DNA of 24,697 nt, taken from JAZQUM01 sp045631305 (GTDB lineage: Bacteria > Bacillota > Clostridia > Oscillospirales > Oscillospiraceae). Below are positions 6,028 through 12,062 of this stretch, one piece after another (the first letter of the stretch is position 1; every line of letters starts with the position of its first letter). The DNA lies in assembly GCA_045631305.1 (NCBI GenBank), contig JAZQUM010000008.1, forward strand, positions 1-24,697, given 5' to 3'. A program made the position numbers and the translations under genes. The notes below the pieces were generated by a model that worked only from the letters and a program-made list of their open reading frames with translations, had not been told where the DNA came from and ran no database searches.

Positions 6028-8319
6028 TTGAAAACAGGACTTGTCACCTTTTTCCATATCCATCATTACGGCGCCCATCTTCAGGCTTGCGCCACCGCGA
6101 AAAAAGTGCAGGCGCTGGGCAGCGAATGCGAGATCGTGAATTATTATGTAAACCAGGATAATTCTCTTTTCCGCAAGGGCAAAAGCCCCCGTGCCTTGGC
6201 GGCCAATGCCCACACCGCGCTCCATAAGGCGGCTTTACAGCGCCGTTATGACCGTTTTGAAGCCTTTGCTGCAGAGCATCTGCCCATCGGGGAGACCTTC
6301 TATCCCGATAGCGCGGCGCTGCATGCGGCAAAGCCTGCTTACGATGTAGTGCTTTCCGGCAGCGACCAGATCTGGAACCCCCTGATCTTCCCCGATAAGC
6401 ACTTTGACAGCGTTTATTTCGGCACCTTTACCGAGGCTCGCCGCATTGCCTATGCCCCCAGCTTTGCCATTAAGGAAGTGCCCAATGGCATGGAAGAGGA
6501 GTTGGCGGGTTATCTCAAGGAATTCACACACATTTCCACCCGCGAAAAGCAGGGCGGCAAGATCGTGAAAACCGTTACGGGGAAAGATGTTCCCACCGTG
6601 CTGGATCCCACGCTGCTTTTGAACCGTGAGGAGTGGAGCGCCATTGCCAAAAAGCCTGCCCTTGCCGGCGGCTATATCCTTGCTTACTGCATCAATAAGC
6701 CCGGTGCTCTGAGTGCCTATATCGAGCGCCTGGCCGCCGAAACGGGCCTTCCCGTGGTGCAGCTTTGCGGCATCCGCGGCAAAGTGCATCCCAAGGCAAA
6801 GCAGGTGCTGGATGCAGGCCCTGCGGAATTTTTGGGCTGGTTTGAAAATGCCAGCTATGTTTGCACCAATTCCTTCCACGGAACGGTGTTCTCCACCGTG
6901 TTTCAGAAGCCCTTCTTCACCACCGTTGCCCCCCACGAAATGGGAGACCCCACCGTGAGCCGCACGGGAAATCTCCTCTCCGCCCTGGGGCTTACCCGCC
7001 GCATTATCGGCAGATCTGACACGGCAGAGCTGCTTGCGCCCATTGATTATGCCGCGCTGGAAAGCCGCCTTGTGGCTTTGCGTGAGAGATCGGCAAGATA
7101 TCTCCGCTGCGCGCTGGAAAACGTGCCCTTCGAGGAAGAAGAAAATGAAAAAGCGGCGAAAGCCATGCTCTCTCCCGCCGAAAAATGCACAGGCTGCGCG
7201 GCCTGCGCCAATATCTGCGCCCTTGGCGCCATCACCATGGTGCGGGATAAGGAAGGCTTCCTTGCCCCCAAGGTGGATAAAGAAAAATGCGTCGGCTGCG
7301 GCCGCTGCACTGCCGTTTGCCCCCTGCTTTCCCAGCGGGAAGAAAATGGCGGCGCGCCTGCTGTCTTTGCCGCGTGGAATGGAGACGATATCGTTCGCCG
7401 CGATTCCACTTCCGGCGGCGTCTTTTCCCTCATAGCCGATTTCATTCTGGAAAGCGGTGGTGTGGTCTTTGGCGCGGCTATGGATTCCAAAATGCACGTT
7501 AAGCACACGGCTTGCTGGGAGAAAAAGGAACTTTGGCGGCTTCGCGGCGCAAAATATGTGCAAAGCGAAATCGGCAATGCCTATCAGGAAGTGAAAAACG
7601 CCCTGAAGACCCGCCCTGTGCTCTTTAGCGGTACGCCCTGTCAGGTGGACGGGCTCTACCGCTTCCTTGGTGAGCGGCCCGAAAATCTTATTACCTGCGA
7701 CCTTGTGTGCCACGGTGTGCCGTCCCCCGGTGTGTGGGAGGATATAGCGGCGCTGCTGCAGCGCAAGCGTGGCCGCGCGCTGCACACGGTGCGCTTCCGC
7801 AACAAGGTGACGGGGTGGAAAAATTCCCATCTGACCCTTCTCTATGAAGATGGCACCGCAGACTCCAAGCCTTTGATGCAAACCGAGTTTGGCCGCGCTT
7901 TCGGCAAGGCTCTGTTCCTGCGCCAAAGCTGCCATGCCTGCCAGTATGCTAACCTCAACCGCCCTGCGGACTTCACCTTGGGTGATTTCTGGGGCATGGA
8001 GGAAGAGGATATGCCCAAAGAGCAGCGAAAAGGCGTCTCCCTCCTCCTTGTGAACACGGAAAAGGGCAGCCACCTTTTCGGTCAGCTGCCCATTTGCAAA
8101 GAGCGTCGCAGTATAGAAGAGGCGGTTGCAGGCAACCCCCGTCTGGCAGCGCCGCTGCCCCGCACGGCGGAGCGCTCGGCCTTCTTTGCCGCCTATGCAC
8201 TCCTTCCCTTTGAAGAGGTGCGAAAGCGCTTTTTGAAGCTGCCTCCCGTGCATTACCGTGTGGCTGCCAAAGTGCTGACACCGCAGATGAAAGAGAAGAT
8301 CCGTAAGATCCTCAAGTGA
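6028..8319 (+). CDS. Polysaccharide pyruvyl transferase domain fused to ferredoxin / FrhB-like domains
   Basis: 763 residues in one uninterrupted frame, from a TTG start preceded by GGGAGG. Residues ~1-370 match the polysaccharide pyruvyl transferase (WcaK/CsaB) family: a Rossmann-like start, SGSDQIWNP, and NSFHGTVFS near the end of the domain. A 2x[4Fe-4S] ferredoxin follows: CTGCAACANIC from Cys387 and CVGCGRCTAVCP from Cys421. Residues ~450-763 are the coenzyme F420 hydrogenase/dehydrogenase beta-subunit (FrhB) family, with DSTSGGVFS, GTPCQVDGLYRFLG and CDLVCHGVPSPG. These modules occur as neighbours in polysaccharide loci of Clostridia and Bacteroidia (family knowledge). Here no glycosyltransferases lie nearby. 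The substrate is unknown; a flavin/Fe-S redox step coupled to glycan pyruvylation is inference. Confidence 0.9.
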   Translation: MKTGLVTFFHIHHYGAHLQACATAKKVQALGSECEIVNYYVNQDNSLFRKGKSPRALAANAHTALHKAALQRRYDRFEAFAAEHLPIGETFYPDSAALHAAKPAYDVVLSGSDQIWNPLIFPDKHFDSVYFGTFTEARRIAYAPSFAIKEVPNGMEEELAGYLKEFTHISTREKQGGKIVKTVTGKDVPTVLDPTLLLNREEWSAIAKKPALAGGYILAYCINKPGALSAYIERLAAETGLPVVQLCGIRGKVHPKAKQVLDAGPAEFLGWFENASYVCTNSFHGTVFSTVFQKPFFTTVAPHEMGDPTVSRTGNLLSALGLTRRIIGRSDTAELLAPIDYAALESRLVALRERSARYLRCALENVPFEEEENEKAAKAMLSPAEKCTGCAACANICALGAITMVRDKEGFLAPKVDKEKCVGCGRCTAVCPLLSQREENGGAPAVFAAWNGDDIVRRDSTSGGVFSLIADFILESGGVVFGAAMDSKMHVKHTACWEKKELWRLRGAKYVQSEIGNAYQEVKNALKTRPVLFSGTPCQVDGLYRFLGERPENLITCDLVCHGVPSPGVWEDIAALLQRKRGRALHTVRFRNKVTGWKNSHLTLLYEDGTADSKPLMQTEFGRAFGKALFLRQSCHACQYANLNRPADFTLGDFWGMEEEDMPKEQRKGVSLLLVNTEKGSHLFGQLPICKERRSIEEAVAGNPRLAAPLPRTAERSAFFAAYALLPFEEVRKRFLKLPPVHYRVAAKVLTPQMKEKIRKILK

Positions 8320-9105
8320 TCAGCGCTTTACCGCAAGAATATAGTGTACCCCATCCGGCGCGGAGAGTCTTCGCGCCGGATCTTTTTCGGCCTCCGCACT
8401 GAAGAACTGTTCCTGCATGGCTGCCTGATCCAGATGCTCGTAGGCAAGGAAGCCGCAGCGGTCGAAAAGGGCTTCCACAGCGGCAGGCGCAAAGGCGGAG
8501 TAATCCATCACGATGCAGCTGCCAAGGGGCATGAGGGGGGAGAGAGTGGCCACGAGAAGTTCAAGGTCCTTGATAGACATGGAGTCTGCCGTTTCCAGAA
8601 GGGAGCAGAAGGTGACCTTGCTCTTATCGAAGCGGGCATCTTCTTCCAGGGCCGCGGCGCTTTCTTCCACTTTGGCGGGCACCTGATAGATAAACTTGCG
8701 AAGACCCTCGCCGCACTCGGTGAAGCGCTCAGCGCGTTCGGCGAGCATTTCGGGGGTATCCACAAGGAAGGTTTCCAGCGTTCTGCGCCAGCTGCCGTCC
8801 CGATGGGGGGAGAGGTCGAAGCCTGCGTTCAAGATCACATACTGCTTGGCACCCAGCACCACCGCCGTCTGCAAGCTGCGCTCGCAAAAAGCGATGCGGG
8901 CCAGAATAGCGGAAGAGAGGGTGCCCAGAGCGGCTTCGTAGCGCTCGTCCTCATCAGCGATATCACCGGCCAGCAGCGCGGCATTTTGCATCAAACTGCC
9001 TGCCATCCATGCTCTCTCCCCGGGGAAGAGCAGTTTTTCGGCAAGGGGCGCGCCCTGCTCAGCTAAAATAAAAAGCGTCATCAATTCGCGGATGGTATTC
9101 GTCAT
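8320..9105 (-). CDS. Leucine carboxyl methyltransferase-like (Ppm1/TcmP) SAM-dependent methyltransferase
   Basis: 261 residues. It resembles the Ppm1/LCMT/TcmP class of S-adenosylmethionine O-methyltransferases: an N-terminal helical region, then the SAM motif YVILNAGFDLSPHR (about residues 89-102; the family norm is LGAGxDxRxxR), acidic motif VDTPEM (115-120), and a C-terminal sheet ending HYILAVKR. The first Gly of the usual GAG is Asn93, an oddity. The start at 9105 is chosen for GAGGTGATT just upstream; an open frame extends farther upstream without a ribosome site. Its stop directly abuts that of the convergent fusion gene (TGATCA, 8317-8322). The substrate cannot be told; bacterial members act on small molecules, proteins or polyketides. 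Confidence 0.8.
   Translation of the reverse strand: MTNTIRELMTLFILAEQGAPLAEKLLFPGERAWMAGSLMQNAALLAGDIADEDERYEAALGTLSSAILARIAFCERSLQTAVVLGAKQYVILNAGFDLSPHRDGSWRRTLETFLVDTPEMLAERAERFTECGEGLRKFIYQVPAKVEESAAALEEDARFDKSKVTFCSLLETADSMSIKDLELLVATLSPLMPLGSCIVMDYSAFAPAAVEALFDRCGFLAYEHLDQAAMQEQFFSAEAEKDPARRLSAPDGVHYILAVKR
8353..8387 (+). terminator. Terminator of the fusion gene, embedded in the opposite coding sequence
   Basis: A perfect 10-bp G+C-rich stem (8353-8362 with 8372-8381), extendable by three pairs into the loop, is followed by CTTTTT on the plus strand. It lies 34 bases after the fusion gene's stop but within the 3' end of the minus-strand methyltransferase gene, where it encodes part of KDPARRLSAPDG. 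The minus strand has no T-tract after the hairpin, so it should act only on plus-strand transcription. Confidence 0.7.
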
Positions 9106-9156
9106 GTAAATCACCTCATTATTTTGAATACACCAAACAGCCCAAAAGTGCAAGAC

Positions 9157-9185
9157 TTGAAATTTTGCCGATTTTGTGGTAATGT
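9157..9185 (+). promoter_or_regulatory. Possible promoter for the radical SAM-mutY operon
   Basis: TTGAAA (9157-9162) and TAATGT (9180-9185), preceded by TGG, with a 17-base spacer. The -10 box is weak. The leader contains a 7-bp hairpin (GCAAAAG 9203-9209 with CTTTTGC 9216-9222) just before the AAGGAGGG ribosome site. Confidence 0.4.
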
Positions 9186-9240
9186 AACGGCGGAAAGGTT
9201 CTGCAAAAGCAGGGCCTTTTGCGCTAAAGGAGGGAGAAAG

Positions 9241-10080
9241 ATGCTGAAAAAGGTTTATATCGAAATCACCAACTGCTGCAATCTCTCCTGCGTGTTCTGC
9301 CCCGGAACCCGCCGAAAAAAGCACTTTATGACGGCGGAGGAATTTGCCAAGGTGCTGCAAAATATCCGCGGGCAGACGGAGTATGTCTATTTCCACGTCA
9401 TGGGGGAACCTCTGCTGCACCCGGAACTGGGCACCTTCCTTTCCATGGCGGCAGATGCGGGTTTTAAAGTCTGCATCACCACCAACGGCACCCTTTTGGA
9501 TCAGGCGGGGGAAACCCTTTTATCCGCCTCCAAGCTCCACAAGATCAGCATCTCCCTCCACTCGCTGGAAGGCAATGGCTCCAAACAGCCCTTGATGGAG
9601 TATCTTGAAAGCTGCTGGGATTTCTGCGAAAAGGCCGCGGCCAAGGGCATTATCTGCGCTCTGCGGCTTTGGAATGAGGGGGGAGCCAACGAGGAAAACG
9701 AGAAGATTGAAGCCTTCCTCCATGAAAAAACCGAGGGTAGAGACTGGGCAGAGCTGCGCTTTGGCAGCAAAAAGCTTGCCGAAAAGATCTATCTCGAAAA
9801 TGCCGCCCGCTTCGATTGGCCCGACATGACGGCGGAAAAGGTGGAGACCCAGTTTTGCTATGCCCTTCGCGATCAGGCGGGGGTACTGGCAGACGGTACG
9901 GTGATCCCCTGCTGCCTTGACCATGAGGGGGATATCCCTCTTGGGAATATTTTTGAACACACCCTGGGTGAAATTCTCGAGTCTCCCCGTGCCAAAGCTT
10001 TGTATGACGGGTTTTCCGTCCGCCGTCCCAGTGAAGAACTCTGCCGCCGCTGTGGCTACGCGGCGCGATTCAACAAGTGA
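9241..10080 (+). CDS. Radical SAM/SPASM-domain protein
   Basis: 279 residues. The radical SAM iron-sulfur motif CX3CX2C is at Cys13, Cys17 and Cys20 (CNLSCVFC), at the very start of the protein as is usual. MGEPLLHP and CITTNGTLL continue the SAM-binding barrel. The C-terminal part has SPASM/Twitch-type cysteines (VIPCCLDHEGDIPLGNI and LCRRCGY). The start at 9241 is chosen because AAGGAGGG lies 6 bases before it; an in-frame ATG at 9124 lacks a site and precedes the putative promoter. SPASM proteins often modify peptides or other proteins, but no precursor peptide is visible nearby. mutY follows after 7 bases. The substrate is unknown. Confidence 0.88.
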   Translation: MLKKVYIEITNCCNLSCVFCPGTRRKKHFMTAEEFAKVLQNIRGQTEYVYFHVMGEPLLHPELGTFLSMAADAGFKVCITTNGTLLDQAGETLLSASKLHKISISLHSLEGNGSKQPLMEYLESCWDFCEKAAAKGIICALRLWNEGGANEENEKIEAFLHEKTEGRDWAELRFGSKKLAEKIYLENAARFDWPDMTAEKVETQFCYALRDQAGVLADGTVIPCCLDHEGDIPLGNIFEHTLGEILESPRAKALYDGFSVRRPSEELCRRCGYAARFNK

Positions 10081-10087
10081 GAAAACT

Positions 10088-11158
10088 ATGGAAGAAAATA
10101 TCAAAAAAGCAAAAGAAATGGCCGCGCCCCTTCTTGCGTGGTACGATGAAAATAAACGCGACCTGCCCTGGCGCAGTGAGATCTCGGCCTACCGCACGTG
10201 GGTCAGCGAGATCATGCTCCAGCAGACCCGTGTCACCGCGGTGATCCCCTATTTCCAACGCTTTTTGGAAGCCTTCCCCACGGTGGAGGCTTTGGCTAAC
10301 GCGGAAGAGGATGCGCTTTTGAAGCTGTGGGAGGGTCTTGGTTACTATAACCGCGCCCGCAACCTCCACCGCGCAGCAAAAATGGTGGTGGAAGAAATGG
10401 GCGGCAAGTTCCCTGAAACGGCAGCCGACCTTCGCGCCCTTCCCGGTGTGGGGGATTACACGGCAGGCGCCATCGCATCCATTGCTTTCGGTGAAAAGAC
10501 CGCCGCGGTGGACGGCAATGTGCTACGTGTTCTCACCCGCTATCTTGACCACCACGGGGATATTACTGAGGGCAAGGTGAAAGCGGAGCTTTCCGCCCTT
10601 GCCAATGAAGCCGTGGATGAAAACCGCCCCGGGGACTTCAATCAGGCCATGATGGATCTTGGCGCCACGGTGTGCCTGCCCAACGGCACCCCCATTTGCG
10701 ACCTTTGCCCCCTGAAAGCAAAATGCCGTGCGCTGAAGCGTGGCACCTGCGATAATCTCCCCGTCCGCAAGGAGAAAAAAGAACGCCGCTATGAAGACCG
10801 CACCGTGCTCATCGCCGTGCAAAACGGCAAGGTGGCAGTGCGCCGCCGCCCCAAAACGGGGCTCCTGGCCTCCCTTTGGGAGTTCCCCTCTCTGGATGGC
10901 ACCTGGGCGGAATGGGAGATGGTCATCGCTCTTTCCAAGTGGAACCTCACCGTTACCGATTGGCTCAGCCGCCGCTATGCCCGCCACATCTTCACCCACG
11001 TGGAGTGGGAGATGACGGGTTACTTCCTCCGCGTCAGCGGGGAAGGCGGGGAGGATTTCCGGTGGGTGGATAAGGAAGAATTTGAAAAGCTGGCCATCCC
11101 CTCGGCCTTTGCTGCCTATCGCGCCGAGGCGCTGCGCCTTTTGGAGGAAGAAGCATGA
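10088..11158 (+). CDS. mutY: A/G-specific adenine DNA glycosylase
   Basis: Removes adenine mispaired with 8-oxoguanine or guanine in base-excision repair. 356 residues. Glu41 (SEIMLQQTRV) and Asp142 (VDGNVLRVLT) correspond to E. coli Glu37 and Asp138. The helix-hairpin-helix is LPGVGDYTAGAI (118-129). The [4Fe-4S] loop is Cys196, 204, 207 and 213, a CX7CX2CX5C spacing one residue longer than in E. coli. The C-terminal Nudix-like domain that reads 8-oxoG has FTHVEWEM where many members have FSH. The ATG at 10088 is chosen to match family length. No clear ribosome site is present, so translational coupling to the upstream radical SAM gene is likely. Its TGA overlaps the ATG of the next gene. 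Confidence 0.96.
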   Translation: MEENIKKAKEMAAPLLAWYDENKRDLPWRSEISAYRTWVSEIMLQQTRVTAVIPYFQRFLEAFPTVEALANAEEDALLKLWEGLGYYNRARNLHRAAKMVVEEMGGKFPETAADLRALPGVGDYTAGAIASIAFGEKTAAVDGNVLRVLTRYLDHHGDITEGKVKAELSALANEAVDENRPGDFNQAMMDLGATVCLPNGTPICDLCPLKAKCRALKRGTCDNLPVRKEKKERRYEDRTVLIAVQNGKVAVRRRPKTGLLASLWEFPSLDGTWAEWEMVIALSKWNLTVTDWLSRRYARHIFTHVEWEMTGYFLRVSGEGGEDFRWVDKEEFEKLAIPSAFAAYRAEALRLLEEEA

Positions 11159-12027
11159 TCTGTGATCTTTGCCCCCGCCGCTGCGGCGCAGAGCGCACGG
11201 AAGATGTGGGCCGCGGCGTCTGCCGTATGCCTGCTCTTCCCAAGCTGGCCCGGGCGGGACTTCACATGTGGGAAGAGCCCTGCATCAGCGGAAGTAAGGG
11301 AAGCGGTGCCATCTTCTTTTCCGGCTGCAGCCTTGGCTGCGTCTTTTGCCAGAACGGCTCCATTTCCCACGGTGGCTTCGGTAAGACCGTGTCCGTTGTG
11401 CGGCTTCGGGAAATTATGGAAGAGCTGAAGGTACAAGGCGCCCATAATATCAATCTGGTAAACCCTACCCATTTTGCCCATTGCATCAAAGAGGCGCTGG
11501 CAGAGCCCATTGGCCTTCCCGTGGTGTGGAACTGCGGCGGCTATGAGCGAGTGGAGACCTTAAAAGAGATGGAAGGCACGGTGGATATTTATCTCCCCGA
11601 CCTTAAATATGTGGACGGTACCCTTTCTCAAAAGTATAGCCGCGCGGAGGATTACTTCACCTATGCCGCCCCCGCCATTTTGGAAATGTTCCGCCAGACG
11701 GGGCCCTATGAGATGGATGAAAACGGCATGCTGCGCCGCGGCACCGTCATTCGCCATTTGATGCTTCCCGGTGAACTGGAAAATACCCGCCGCGTCATCG
11801 ACTTTGTGGCAGAAAACTTCCGCCCCGGGGATGTGCTCTTTTCCCTCATGAGCCAATATACCCCTCAGGAAAATGCAGAGGGCAATCTTGCCCGCCGCGT
11901 GCGCAAAAGCGAATACCGCGCCGCCACGGAATACATGGTGAACTGCGGTATCGTGGACGGTTTCCTGCAGGAGGATTCCTCCGCCCAAAAGGAATATACT
12001 CCCGACTTTGACCTGACAGGCATATAA
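11155..12027 (+). CDS. PflX-type radical SAM protein (pyruvate formate-lyase activase homologue)
   Basis: 290 residues. The radical SAM cluster motif CX3CX2C is at Cys58, Cys62 and Cys65 (GCSLGCVFCQNGSIS). The N-terminus has additional cysteines (Cys3, 6, 10 and 23: CDLCPRRCG, GVCR), a pattern typical of the PflX/COG1313 family, which is distinct from true PflA activases. VNPTHFAHCI and WNCGGYERVE fit the barrel of that family. The start codon overlaps the mutY stop by 4 bases (ATGA), showing tight operon structure. The operon ends at the terminator 12029-12059. No glycyl-radical enzyme is encoded nearby, so its target is unknown. Confidence 0.88.
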   Translation: MICDLCPRRCGAERTEDVGRGVCRMPALPKLARAGLHMWEEPCISGSKGSGAIFFSGCSLGCVFCQNGSISHGGFGKTVSVVRLREIMEELKVQGAHNINLVNPTHFAHCIKEALAEPIGLPVVWNCGGYERVETLKEMEGTVDIYLPDLKYVDGTLSQKYSRAEDYFTYAAPAILEMFRQTGPYEMDENGMLRRGTVIRHLMLPGELENTRRVIDFVAENFRPGDVLFSLMSQYTPQENAEGNLARRVRKSEYRAATEYMVNCGIVDGFLQEDSSAQKEYTPDFDLTGI

Positions 12028-12028
12028 G

Positions 12029-12059
12029 AAAAGACCTCTCCTTTACGGAGAGGTCTTTT
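12029..12059. terminator. Bidirectional intrinsic terminator
   Basis: 13-bp perfect stem (12029-12041 with 12047-12059), loop TTTAC, A-tract on one side and a run of six T on the other. It serves the mutY operon on the plus strand and the SLH-protein gene, which ends at 12063, on the minus strand. Confidence 0.93.
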
Positions 12060-12062
12060 TTG

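Noticed and set aside
6235..8253. A 672-codon minus-strand frame opposite the fusion gene
   Set aside because: The plus-strand protein has clear domains and Fe-S motifs; the antisense product does not. Same codon-bias effect.
9124..9240. N-terminal extension of the radical SAM/SPASM protein containing extra cysteines (CRFCGN)
   Set aside because: The extension looks zinc-ribbon-like at first sight, but it has no ribosome site and the likely promoter (9157-9185) lies inside it. AAGGAGGG favours 9241.
9917..10087. Upstream extension of mutY
   Set aside because: It overlaps the end of the radical SAM gene in another frame and exceeds the family's N-terminus; the ATG at 10088 fits MutY length.
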